Positions 1 to 10,326 of a stretch of DNA of 64,000 nucleotides are shown in pieces. Each line of letters opens with the position of its first letter. The first letter of the stretch is position 1. The position numbers and the translations under genes are program-made. The stretch is taken from assembly GCF_003545875.1 (NCBI RefSeq), contig NZ_QHCS01000001.1:434001-498000 (forward strand). Direction: 5' to 3'. This stretch comes from Leptospira stimsonii. GTDB taxonomy: Bacteria > Spirochaetota > Leptospiria > Leptospirales > Leptospiraceae. The notes under the pieces were generated by a model that saw only the letters and a list, made by a program, of their open reading frames with translations, made no database searches and had not been told where the DNA came from.

Positions 1-1
1 T

Positions 2-856
2 AAATTCTTCTCGATGTATTTGCTCTTCGCCATCGGTTTCAAAGGCGGACACGAATTATCACGAACCGCTTTTAGCCAGGAGCATTTGTTCACTCTGATC
101 GCTTGTTCGGTAATGGCGACTTTAGTTCCCATTTACGCTTACTTCGTATTAAAGATCAAATTGGATAAACACAATGCGGCGGCATTAGCCGGCTCCTTTG
201 GCTCCATCAGCGCAGTTACGTTCGTCACCGCCGGTGCGTTTTTGCACAACATCGGCGTTGAATACGGAGGTTTTATCGTAGCGGGTATGGCTTTGATGGA
301 ATCCCCGGCGATCGTAATCGCAGTCGTTTTGGATCGTTTGAATAAAAATAAAGCGAACGGCGGAGGGTCTATCAACTGGAAGGCGCTCCTTCACGAAGCG
401 CTTTTTGGTTCTTCCATCTATCTTTTAGTCGGCGCTCTTCTCGTTGGTTATGTGACAGGAGACTCCGGTTGGAAGGCCGAGAAACCTTTCGCTGACGATC
501 TTTTCAAAGGGATTTTAACTTTCTTCCTTTTGGACATGGGAATTTCTGCCGCGAGAAGATTCAAAGAACTCGCACACGTTGGAGTATTCTTAATCGTTGC
601 CTCCATCGGTCTGATGGTCTTGAACGCAGGTCTGGGTTTACTTCTTACAAAAGTAATCGGAATGCCGGTCGGTGATGCGCTGATGTTCGTCGTTCTCTGC
701 GCTTCCGCTTCTTACATCGCGGTTCCTGCGGCAATGAAGGATATGATTCCTGAGGCGAATCCGAGCGTTTATCTCACGGTTGCGCTTTCGATCGTTTTCC
801 CAATCAATATCGTTGCCGGAATTCCATTCTACTACTACCTCGTTACAAACCTCTAA
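2..856 (+). CDS. SbtA-type sodium-dependent bicarbonate transporter, 5' partial
   Basis: This inner-membrane protein belongs to the SbtA/DUF897 family, whose characterised members import bicarbonate with sodium. The reading frame is open to the left edge of the window, and the segment YLLFAIGFKGG normally lies some 50 residues into family members. The ATG at 14 is therefore probably internal and the true start lies outside. The 285 codons present encode about eight hydrophobic segments, with family-like stretches such as GSFGSISAVTF and VAGMALMESPAIV. A hairpin follows the stop, then an outer-membrane barrel gene and a membrane complex operon. Family assignment is firm; bicarbonate as the substrate is inferred from the family. 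Confidence 0.85.
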   Translation, partial: KFFSMYLLFAIGFKGGHELSRTAFSQEHLFTLIACSVMATLVPIYAYFVLKIKLDKHNAAALAGSFGSISAVTFVTAGAFLHNIGVEYGGFIVAGMALMESPAIVIAVVLDRLNKNKANGGGSINWKALLHEALFGSSIYLLVGALLVGYVTGDSGWKAEKPFADDLFKGILTFFLLDMGISAARRFKELAHVGVFLIVASIGLMVLNAGLGLLLTKVIGMPVGDALMFVVLCASASYIAVPAAMKDMIPEANPSVYLTVALSIVFPINIVAGIPFYYYLVTNL

Positions 857-867
857 AGAGGAATTTC

Positions 868-909
868 ATCTCGGCGAAAGGATTCAAAACGTATGAATTT
901 CGCCGAGAT
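868..909 (+). terminator. Perfect 12-bp hairpin after the SbtA gene
   Basis: ATCTCGGCGAAA at 868-879 is exactly complementary to 898-909, with an 18-nt loop, starting 12 nt after the SbtA stop. No run of T follows, so it is not a textbook intrinsic terminator. It could instead stabilise the 3' end of the message or be a protein-binding site. Confidence 0.4.
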
Positions 910-1018
910 AAGGGTCAGGTATTCTAACTTTGTTTGAGGAATGGAGTCCTTAGAAGGCCTTCATCGATGCTTTAAGAACTAGTAATCCATTTAAAATAAA
1001 AAAAGAAGAGTAATCACA

Positions 1019-2983
<1,965 letters not shown>

Positions 2984-3006
2984 AAAAAAGGAGACTTTAT
3001 CAGCCG

Positions 3007-4728
3007 ATGATCATCCTATCTTATTTGATAGTCGCAATGTCCCTTATCGCACCCTTCCTAGCAGCTAGGGTGCTCGGTAAGAATTTTTTTGGACAGGACA
3101 CACCCATATTCATTGGTCTTACTCTCCAAGCAGTCTTGGGGATTATCATTTCCATTTATGTTTACGGTTACGAACATAGAAAGAAAGCGACCGTGTTATT
3201 AGGTTACGCAGTATTCTTTTTGAGTACGGGACTTTGTTACTTGGTCGGGAAGACTCTTTGGCTGATTCTTTTTTGGGAATTGTCTACGGTGAGCGCCTTT
3301 CTCTTATATCAAGGTGGAAAGTGGAATCCTAACTCCATCAAAAGTTTTATCGCTCTTGTGGTCGCTGGTGGTATCGGTGCGTTTTGTTTTACGTATTGGA
3401 TCTATTCCCCGGACAGTGAGTTTGGGAATTTTTTCTTAGTAACCGGCTTACTTGTAAAAGCGGCATTTTTCGGTTTTCATTTCTGGCTTCCGGAAGCGCA
3501 CTCCGGTTCTCCGGCTCACGCTTCCGCGGCGTATTCAGGAATTCTTGTGAACCTTCCTTTGGTTCTTTTTCATCAATGGGTCGGGCCTTGGATCGGAAAC
3601 ACGATCTTCATTAAGATTTTAATTCCGCTCGCGGGCTTTGGAGTTCTTTGGGCGGGACTTTCTTCTCTCTTTTCGAGAGACGCAAAAAAGGCGATCGCAT
3701 ACAGCACGGTCGAGAATATGAACTTTCTCTTTCTTTGTATTCTTTTGTCGGCGTTGTGGAAAGATCACGAACTGGAAAGTCTTCGAGTTCTCAGTCGTTC
3801 TTTCTCCTTTCTCTTTATTCTTTCCTTAATCCATCACAGCGTGAGTAAGACTTTCCAATTTCTTTCCATAGGATATCTCACGAAGATATCAGGTTTTTCG
3901 AATGTGGATCAGAATACGGGAGTCGGAAGAATTTCCGGAATACCGACTTCGTTGCTCAGTTTGGGAACGATCAGCTTTCTTGCGATACCCGGAACCACCG
4001 GATTTCTCTCGGAAGCGACGTTCGTTAAATTGGTTGCGGGAGTTCTCGAAATTCCTGGACAAAGTGCGATTCTTGTATTGCCACTTTTGATTTTAGTTTC
4101 TTCCGGTTTGGTGTTAGGTGCGGCAGGACATTTAAGAATTTTCTTAGGAATGATTCTTTCTCGTCCGAGAACCGATTGGCCCGAGCACAAACCCGCAAAG
4201 ACGATTATGTATTCCCTTTCCATCAGCGGTGCCTTGATCCTTTTGGTTTCATTGGGAATTTCCGCATACGCGGTCTACTATTCGCCAACGAAAGAATGGC
4301 TCGATGGGCAATGGTATCGCGGTCTCGCAATCGTAAATTCTGTCGGTTTGGGTATGTTTCTTCTCGTCGGTGTTATGGGTTTTCGCACGAAAATTTCGAA
4401 AAGAAAACTCTGGGATTGCGGAGGAAATTACGGAGGCGCGGACGTTGCGATTCCATCCGACGGAATTTCCGATCCGTTATTCCCGTCTTTGGGAAGATAC
4501 TTCACTAACGAACAGGGAAACTCGCGTTTGGACGAGGCAATCCTTCACGGTATTATAAAATTCTTAAATGCATTTAAGACAAGTCTGAACGAATCGGACG
4601 AAGAATCGATTTCGATCAATCTTGCATTCTCTTCCATAACCGTGGTTCTTTTATTGTTTGTAATTATCGGCCTTAAGTTAGCCGAGGGAGATTTATGGAA
4701 ATTATTCTTAAATACCTTGACCCAATAA
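3007..4728 (+). CDS. HyfB/NuoL-like proton-translocating membrane subunit
   Basis: This is the first gene of a six-gene operon for a hydrogenase-4/complex-I-related membrane complex. The 573-residue protein is almost entirely transmembrane and belongs to the NuoL/HyfB/Mrp antiporter family. Residues expected for the proton path are present: the Glu in LILFWELSTVSAF, a Lys in LLVKAAFFGFHFW followed by LPEAHSGSPAHASA, and further Lys/His in later helices. The C-terminal part has the HyfB-type segment around WDCGGNYGG and DPLFPSLGRYF. Its 3' end overlaps the next gene by 34 bp. Family membership is clear; whether it pumps H+ or Na+ cannot be told from sequence. Confidence 0.88.
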   Translation: MIILSYLIVAMSLIAPFLAARVLGKNFFGQDTPIFIGLTLQAVLGIIISIYVYGYEHRKKATVLLGYAVFFLSTGLCYLVGKTLWLILFWELSTVSAFLLYQGGKWNPNSIKSFIALVVAGGIGAFCFTYWIYSPDSEFGNFFLVTGLLVKAAFFGFHFWLPEAHSGSPAHASAAYSGILVNLPLVLFHQWVGPWIGNTIFIKILIPLAGFGVLWAGLSSLFSRDAKKAIAYSTVENMNFLFLCILLSALWKDHELESLRVLSRSFSFLFILSLIHHSVSKTFQFLSIGYLTKISGFSNVDQNTGVGRISGIPTSLLSLGTISFLAIPGTTGFLSEATFVKLVAGVLEIPGQSAILVLPLLILVSSGLVLGAAGHLRIFLGMILSRPRTDWPEHKPAKTIMYSLSISGALILLVSLGISAYAVYYSPTKEWLDGQWYRGLAIVNSVGLGMFLLVGVMGFRTKISKRKLWDCGGNYGGADVAIPSDGISDPLFPSLGRYFTNEQGNSRLDEAILHGIIKFLNAFKTSLNESDEESISINLAFSSITVVLLLFVIIGLKLAEGDLWKLFLNTLTQ

Positions 4729-5582
4729 TTCGGATCATTTCTTTTATCACGCTTCCGTTCTTATGCGGAGGTATCGTGATGAAAATTCGATCCTATGCGC
4801 AAGGTCGAGTTGGAGCTCCGGTCCTTCAGATCTTTTACGATACACTGAGAATGCTCAGAAAGAAGCCCGTAGATGGTCCGTTCTCAGGATTTTTTACCGA
4901 AGCTTCTCCTCTGATCGCTTGTCTTTCCGGAATCGTCGTTTGGAGCTTGGCGAGCTTTGAATGGGGTTCTTATCTTCTGATTCCTTTTCTTATTGGGATT
5001 ATGAGATTCGCGCTCTTAGCTTACTCTGTGGAAAACGGAACGTCCTTCGCAGGTATGGGAGCCGCAAGAGAGGTGATCTTATACGTTTTCTGCGAACCGA
5101 TCATGATTTTGGTTCTCGTGGTTTTTGAATCGCACCTCGTATTCAACGCGAATTTTGCTAGTTTGGCGTTCGGTGGTCTTTTTCTTTTGGGAACTTCCTT
5201 GATTATTCTTGCCGAGCTCGCAAAACCGCCGTTTGACGATCCGAGAACCCACCTTGAACTGACAATGGTTCACGAAGCGATGTTGCTCGAAGCCTCGGGA
5301 AGCAGACGCGCTTTTTTCGAACTCGCACAACAATTAAAGACAAGTTCCCTTTTTCTTTTCGTGGCGAAGATGGGAGTCTATCACGGTGAGTTCTTTTTAA
5401 ACAAAGCCATTCCTCCTTTTTGGCTGGATTTTGTCGCGATTTTAGGAGCTCTCTTGGTTTCCGTTTGTGTAGGTTATATCGAAGCGAACAGCACAAGAAG
5501 AAAGTGGCTCTGGATACCGGAACTACTCGGGTTAAACTTTATCTTCATGCTTTTTTTAGGCATTCTTCTTAAGTTAGGATGA
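4695..5582 (+). CDS. HyfC/HycD/NuoH-like membrane anchor subunit
   Basis: This 295-residue membrane protein of the NuoH family links the membrane arm to the peripheral arm in complex I and group 4 hydrogenases. Family hallmarks are YAQGRVGAPVLQ with FYDTLRMLRKKPV near the N terminus. The acidic loop around ELAKPPFDDPRTHLELTMVHEAM (residues about 173-195) corresponds to the conserved charged region near the quinone/ferredoxin junction. The start at 4695 has a good GAGGGAG ribosome-binding site inside the end of the upstream gene, giving a 34-bp overlap and probable translational coupling. Roughly eight transmembrane helices are expected. Confidence 0.88.
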   Translation: MEIILKYLDPIIRIISFITLPFLCGGIVMKIRSYAQGRVGAPVLQIFYDTLRMLRKKPVDGPFSGFFTEASPLIACLSGIVVWSLASFEWGSYLLIPFLIGIMRFALLAYSVENGTSFAGMGAAREVILYVFCEPIMILVLVVFESHLVFNANFASLAFGGLFLLGTSLIILAELAKPPFDDPRTHLELTMVHEAMLLEASGSRRAFFELAQQLKTSSLFLFVAKMGVYHGEFFLNKAIPPFWLDFVAILGALLVSVCVGYIEANSTRRKWLWIPELLGLNFIFMLFLGILLKLG

Positions 5583-5598
5583 TCCTCAGGGAAATATT

Positions 5599-6219
5599 AT
5601 GGGCACAGAATTCAGTTATTTAATTCTTCTTTTACTAGGGGTCGTTATCTTACTTGAGAATCGATTGAAACGACTCGTACTCCTCTTGGCGTTTCAAAGT
5701 GTGTTTCTTCTTGTCCCTCTTTTCGAAGACAGCGGATATGAAAATCACAGTCTATTCTTAGCGGGAATGATCGTTCTTTTCAAAGTTATTTTGACTCCAC
5801 TGATCCTTTTTTGGACGGCGAGAAGAACAAACTCCGTAGAATCCACATTCCCGAAAGTGGGTTATATTCCTACGTTTGCGTTACTGTTAGTTGGAGCGCT
5901 TGTTGGATTTATTATATTAGGGTTTACTAAATTTCGTTTCGGTGAAGTGAATCAGATGTCGTTTTTGTACACCTTCTTGGTCCTCTACGTCGGAATGGTA
6001 GGCTTCGTGGTTCGACGTCATTGGGTGGGAGTGATCGCTTCCTTTGCGGTCTTTGAAAACGGAACCTTCTTATTGACTCAAATACTAAGAACGAATCTTC
6101 CTTTAGGAATCGAATTCGGTTCTTTTTTGGATGCGGTCTTTATCATCGGCGCCGCGGCCACACTTCGAATCAGTATGGAAGGATCCTCATCGCATGAAAA
6201 AGAGGAGGCTTCCGTATGA
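5599..6219 (+). CDS. HyfE-like membrane subunit
   Basis: The 206-residue, strongly hydrophobic protein has about six transmembrane segments and sits in the position of HyfE in hydrogenase-4 operons (between the NuoH-like and second NuoL/N-like genes). HyfE is related to the complex I NuoK subunit. Supporting stretches include RLVLLLAFQSVFLL near the N terminus and a central LLLVGALVGFIIL helix. A short soluble tail rich in Ser and Glu ends the protein. It starts 16 nt after the previous stop with a CAGGG ribosome-binding site and overlaps the next gene by ATGA. The assignment rests largely on gene order, helix pattern and length. Confidence 0.75.
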   Translation: MGTEFSYLILLLLGVVILLENRLKRLVLLLAFQSVFLLVPLFEDSGYENHSLFLAGMIVLFKVILTPLILFWTARRTNSVESTFPKVGYIPTFALLLVGALVGFIILGFTKFRFGEVNQMSFLYTFLVLYVGMVGFVVRRHWVGVIASFAVFENGTFLLTQILRTNLPLGIEFGSFLDAVFIIGAAATLRISMEGSSSHEKEEASV

Positions 6220-7424
6220 ATCTTCTCGTATTAAACGGAATCGCGATAGCGGTTTTATTCTTAATTCTTCTTGCTTATATTTTGGCGCCAACGAAAGGAC
6301 AAAGACAGATCACGATGTGGTCCTTCTTGATGATTCTTTGTGTGGGTTTAACCTTTGCCGCATGGAATCTGGAAGGTTTCGGTTTGCAGTGGGTTTTGAT
6401 CGAAGCGACGACGTTTACCGGCGCGCTTCTTGTGTCTTCCAGTAGAACTACGAAATCATTCCCGATCGCATGGAAATTTCTTTTGATCAATTCCTTCGGC
6501 TTGGGAATCGCTTTCCTAGGAATTATCATCGTTACGGCTACGTTACACGGCATCGATCATCCGGTGGAAGTTCTCGCCGGGAAGCTTTCGGAACATCCGG
6601 AAAATCTCTGGATCGAAATCGGTCTGTGGCTGGCGATCTTCGGTTATTCCGCAAAACTTGGTCTTTTTCCGAATCACGTTTGGGTAGTCGATACGTATGG
6701 AGAAAGTCCGAGCCAGATTTCGGCGCTTATCGCGGCTTTTGTTCCGGTAGCGGTAAGTTATGCGCTTCGTCCTTTCATTCATATGGATCACCAACTCTAT
6801 CCGACCACTTTTAGCGCTTCGGATGGACTTCTTATTTTAGGAGTGATCACGATGTTGCAAAGTATCGTCGCGCTCTACCAAAGAAACGATCTAAGAATGA
6901 TGACAGCAAAGGTTGCATTGTTTCATAGCGGTGCCCTTGGAATATTTCTCTGGATGGATCTTCCCGATTCTACTTTTAACTTTGTAATGGCTGGGAACAT
7001 CGTCTTGAAATCATTTCTATTTCTTACGATGGGAATCGTGAGAATGGATGCGGGAAAAAGGGAATTGAGCAAGATATTTCATTCGGACGCGATCAACAAA
7101 AAAGCTTTATCTTTGTATATGGCCTCTTTGTTCTTAGCGTTTGTTCTTCCCGGATCTCCGATCTTTGTGAACGACTTACTACTCTTAAAGGCAGGCTGGG
7201 CGCAAGGTCAATGGTTTGTGATCACAGTGCCTGTTTTGGGTCTTATATTTTTCGGAGTACTTTTATACAAAACGGTTCCTCTTTTCAATTTAGAAGATCG
7301 CCCTTTTGCAAAAGAGTTTGCAACGACTTTGCAGATTCGTTTAACAAATTCCCTTCTTCTCTTTCTTATGGTTTTGGGAATCGGTATCTGGGGTTTTTAT
7401 CACTTACTCCAAGGAGAATTTTGA
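6216..7424 (+). CDS. HyfF/NuoN-like proton-translocating subunit, short form
   Basis: This is the second NuoL/M/N-type subunit of the complex, 402 residues with about a dozen helices. The segment GYSAKLGLFPNHVWVVD, followed by YGESPSQISAL, corresponds to the conserved Lys-helix and following loop of antiporter-like subunits. A conserved Glu is seen in LQWVLIEATTF. It is markedly shorter than E. coli HyfF (over 500 residues), so terminal helices appear to be missing. Start and stop overlap its neighbours tightly (ATGA with the gene before, and the next ATG directly after this TGA), so all six genes are probably made from one message in fixed ratio. Confidence 0.82.
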   Translation: MNLLVLNGIAIAVLFLILLAYILAPTKGQRQITMWSFLMILCVGLTFAAWNLEGFGLQWVLIEATTFTGALLVSSSRTTKSFPIAWKFLLINSFGLGIAFLGIIIVTATLHGIDHPVEVLAGKLSEHPENLWIEIGLWLAIFGYSAKLGLFPNHVWVVDTYGESPSQISALIAAFVPVAVSYALRPFIHMDHQLYPTTFSASDGLLILGVITMLQSIVALYQRNDLRMMTAKVALFHSGALGIFLWMDLPDSTFNFVMAGNIVLKSFLFLTMGIVRMDAGKRELSKIFHSDAINKKALSLYMASLFLAFVLPGSPIFVNDLLLLKAGWAQGQWFVITVPVLGLIFFGVLLYKTVPLFNLEDRPFAKEFATTLQIRLTNSLLLFLMVLGIGIWGFYHLLQGEF

Positions 7425-8837
7425 ATGCGCACGGTAACGGGCTTATATCCTAGAAAGGGTAAAAAGGGCTACAACCGCTTCTGGCTGACTAACTCAGGAG
7501 TGGAGCACGAAGTTATAGAATATTCCGAAAAAGAAGCTTACGAAGATTCCGCAAATCCGATTTCTATGCTTCGACATTCACTTGGAACGGATCAGGGAGA
7601 AGAGGATTATTCTTCTTATGATTTCGAAAAGTATCTCGTCGCGGATCGTAAAACCGACGTAGAAAAATTCGTAACTAAAAAAGGAATTAAGGATTTAGTA
7701 TATAAGGGATTAAAAGTACCGATCCCCGCGAGTCATTATTCGCACGCGGTCGGACCGATTCATGCAGGCGTGATCGAGCCGGGTCATTTCCGTTTTATAG
7801 TGAAAGGAGAAGAAATTCGAAATCTGGACATTCGTCTCGGGTTTCAAAAGCGAGGATTGATAGAGCTGATCAAAGGAAAAGGTCCGAAAGATTCTTTGCC
7901 TTATGCGGAAGCGATTTCGGGGGACAGTACGGTTGCCTATGGAATCGCGTTTTCAAGAATTTTCGAAGAAGCGCTTAAGATCGTAGTTCCACAAGAACTG
8001 GATTTTTCGAGATTGATTCTTCTGGAATTGGAAAGAATCGCGACGCACATCGGAGATATGGGCGCGATCGCGGGTGATATCGGTTATTATCCTTTGCAGG
8101 GCGTTTGTTCGTTACAAAGGGGAATTCCGCTCGGAGTCATGGAAGCGTTAACCGGCAATCGGTTTGGAAGAGGCTCTTTAGCCCCTGGAAAAGTATTTTT
8201 TAGAAAAGGTCTTACTTCTGAAAAACTCGCCGAACTCGCCGAAAGGATCCGTTCCGTTACGGCTGACGTTGCTGGCCATTTTGAAAGAGCAGTGGACGCT
8301 TCTACCAATCGGGAAAGGCTTCAGTCTTGCGGTATTATCCGTCAAAAACAAGTAAGACATCTCGGTTTTGTCGGAATGGCGGAGAAATGTACGGGCCTAA
8401 ATCGAGACCTTCGTCATTTAGAAAAATCTTATGCACTTGGTGGGCAGATTTCTTTGGACTTAAATCGAGATCATATGAGAGGAGATGCGTGGGCGAGATT
8501 CTATCTACGTTATGAAGAATTGAAGAATAGTAGTAAGTGGCTTGTTCAGGCGATTCCGAAATTGATTTCAACTTTGGATTTGAAGATTACAAAGTCCGGT
8601 TCCGCAAAGGAGACCGTTAAAAAAGGTACTTATTTTTCTGCGGTAGAAGGCTGGCGAGGTCCGGTGTTGGTTTCCTTGGATCTAGATTCCGATGGAACGA
8701 TCGAGGAAGCTTATATACGAGATCCTTCCGTTTTCAATTGGCACGCTTTGGAGTTAGCGGTACGAGGAGAATACATCGGAGATTTCCCCTTAAACAATAA
8801 GTCCTTCAACCTGAGTTATGTAGGAGTGGACCTATGA
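7425..8837 (+). CDS. HyfG/NuoD-like large subunit lacking all Ni-binding cysteines
   Basis: The 470-residue protein is homologous to the large subunit of group 4 [NiFe] hydrogenases and to NuoD. Clear family signatures are GPIHAGVIEPGHFRF, KRGLIELIKGK, LLELERIATHIGDMG and a GLNRDLR segment. The nickel ligands are gone: the N-terminal CxxC is replaced by Ser165-Gly-Asp-Ser168, and the C-terminal DPCxxC by a segment with Ser464 and Gly467. That last segment (SFNLSYVGVDL) resembles the NuoD ending around FGEVDR. Only three cysteines remain in the protein. The first 100 residues do not look like a normal NuoC domain. It is therefore not a hydrogenase and is best described as an Ehr-type (energy-converting-hydrogenase-related) subunit. 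Function unknown. Confidence 0.88.
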   Translation: MRTVTGLYPRKGKKGYNRFWLTNSGVEHEVIEYSEKEAYEDSANPISMLRHSLGTDQGEEDYSSYDFEKYLVADRKTDVEKFVTKKGIKDLVYKGLKVPIPASHYSHAVGPIHAGVIEPGHFRFIVKGEEIRNLDIRLGFQKRGLIELIKGKGPKDSLPYAEAISGDSTVAYGIAFSRIFEEALKIVVPQELDFSRLILLELERIATHIGDMGAIAGDIGYYPLQGVCSLQRGIPLGVMEALTGNRFGRGSLAPGKVFFRKGLTSEKLAELAERIRSVTADVAGHFERAVDASTNRERLQSCGIIRQKQVRHLGFVGMAEKCTGLNRDLRHLEKSYALGGQISLDLNRDHMRGDAWARFYLRYEELKNSSKWLVQAIPKLISTLDLKITKSGSAKETVKKGTYFSAVEGWRGPVLVSLDLDSDGTIEEAYIRDPSVFNWHALELAVRGEYIGDFPLNNKSFNLSYVGVDL

Positions 8838-9655
8838 AAATCATATTCGAAATATTGAACATACTTCGTCCTGCGAAGACGATGAATTATAAAAAAGTTT
8901 CGCCCATCAACTCGAATGCTCGCGGAATTCCGGTGCCGGTTCTCGGTCCGAGTGAATCCTGTCTTTCCTGCAAGTCTTGCGAACAGGTTTGTCCAACCCA
9001 TTCGCTCAAGGTTCTTTCGAAAGATCAGATTCGTTTTGATTACGGCGCTTGCCTTCAATGTGGTCGGTGTTCTGAAGTCTGCTCGGACGGAAAGATCATC
9101 GATTCCGGCTTTGTGCACGTTTACTCGACGGATCGCGAGGCGCTGAAAGTAACTTATACTAACGGACTTCCTGAAGAGAGAACCGAAGTAATTAGCGAAG
9201 AGGTAAAACGATTTCGCGAGGTTACCAAACATACTGGTTTTCAATTCAGAGAAGTTGCCGCGAGTGGAAATAATACTACGGAAGCGGAAATCAACGCGAG
9301 TTTCAATGCTCTTTTCGACAGTGAAGCAAGTATGGTCCGTGTCGTTGCCTCTCCGAAACATGCGGACGCACTTGTGTATTCCGGTCCGGTCGGTCCCAAT
9401 ATGGAAGGACCATTGGACACGGCCTGGGAAACGATGCCTTCTCCAAAGGCGCTTGTTGCTTGTGGGTCCGAGGCTGTTTCCGGCGGTTTGTTCAAGTTAG
9501 GGAAACTTCCGAAAGAACCGGACTTATTTATCGGTGGCGATCCTCCGAGACCGGACGTGATCGTATCTGCATTTCGCTATCTTATGGGAACGAGAGAATT
9601 TTCGTTTCGAGCGGAATTGATAAAGTTCGTCCAGGGTTTAAGAGAGAATAAATAA
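8834..9655 (+). CDS. Ferredoxin-HyfI fusion subunit with lost proximal-cluster ligands
   Basis: The 273-residue protein joins a HyfH/NuoI-like ferredoxin domain (residues about 30-95) to a HyfI/NuoB-like small-subunit domain (about 135-265). The ferredoxin part has two complete cluster motifs, CLSCKSCEQVCP and CLQCGRCSEVC. The small-subunit part keeps the fold signatures SPKHADALVYSGPV, MPSPKALVACGS and PPRPDVI. Its usual cluster cysteines are altered, however: the CxxC region reads Ser144-Gly-Asn-Asn147, the GxCA site reads GSEA, and the GCPP site reads GDPP. The N2/proximal [4Fe-4S] cluster therefore probably cannot form. It overlaps the large-subunit gene by ATGA and ends the operon. Confidence 0.85.
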   Translation: MKIIFEILNILRPAKTMNYKKVSPINSNARGIPVPVLGPSESCLSCKSCEQVCPTHSLKVLSKDQIRFDYGACLQCGRCSEVCSDGKIIDSGFVHVYSTDREALKVTYTNGLPEERTEVISEEVKRFREVTKHTGFQFREVAASGNNTTEAEINASFNALFDSEASMVRVVASPKHADALVYSGPVGPNMEGPLDTAWETMPSPKALVACGSEAVSGGLFKLGKLPKEPDLFIGGDPPRPDVIVSAFRYLMGTREFSFRAELIKFVQGLRENK

Positions 9656-9779
9656 GAACGATTTGAAGCTCGGATAGCAAATGAATTAGGAAATTCGAAT
9701 GTAATCCGAGCTTAATAAAAATGTTAAAAGATTCTAATATAAAAAGGAATCAATTTTGACTTTCATTTGTTTTCGAAGA

Positions 9780-10166
9780 TCAACCGTAAATAGAGACTCC
9801 AATCAGAACGATTGCGATCAAAGGCGGTAAACCTTGGATGATCGCCGCACGAGCCATTGCAGGTTTGGAAGCAAAAAGAACGAGACCGGCCCCGAAAACC
9901 GAAAGACAAGAAAAGATCAGAATCGCAGGAGCGTAGGCCGCATGAAGTTCAAAAAAGATCGCGCCATAGAGCGCACCGATCGCAAGAAATAGGTTGTAAA
10001 AACCTTGATTTAGAAAAACTCCCTTCATAGCTTCCGCTAATTTTTTATCCGTTACACCAAAACGTCTGTGGATTGTCGGGCGCATCCAGAGCACACTTTC
10101 CATAAGAAAAATCCACACGTGAAGTGCTCCGACGATACCGGCTAAAATTCTTGCGGCTAAAATCAT
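9780..10166 (-). CDS. DUF1304 family membrane protein
   Basis: This 128-residue protein has four predicted helices and matches the DUF1304 family (GALHVWIFLMESVLW, FLNQGFYNLFLAIGA). Members are small inner-membrane proteins without an established role. It is transcribed divergently from a GlxA-type regulator, with an AAGGAG ribosome-binding site just upstream of its ATG. The divergent layout makes it a plausible target of that regulator, which is inference only. Confidence 0.85.
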   Translation of the reverse strand: MILAARILAGIVGALHVWIFLMESVLWMRPTIHRRFGVTDKKLAEAMKGVFLNQGFYNLFLAIGALYGAIFFELHAAYAPAILIFSCLSVFGAGLVLFASKPAMARAAIIQGLPPLIAIVLIGVSIYG

Positions 10167-10326
10167 TCCATAATCTCCTTTAAGATTTGTTTCGGTAGTT
10201 TAACAGCTACCATTTCTTTTGTAAAGGCGCATCTCCGCCAATTTTCGATGTGATTTGGCCTTCAAAATCTTGGCTGAATTAAAGTTTTCATTGCGATTCC
10301 GCCAATCTTGGGTTCCAGTGACCAAT

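Noticed and set aside
8816..9361. 181-codon antisense frame across the HyfG/ferredoxin junction
   Set aside because: Both sense genes are certain and overlap correctly; the antisense frame lacks a start signal.
3007..9655. A functional hydrogenase-4 or formate hydrogenlyase
   Set aside because: All nickel ligands and the proximal-cluster ligands are missing.
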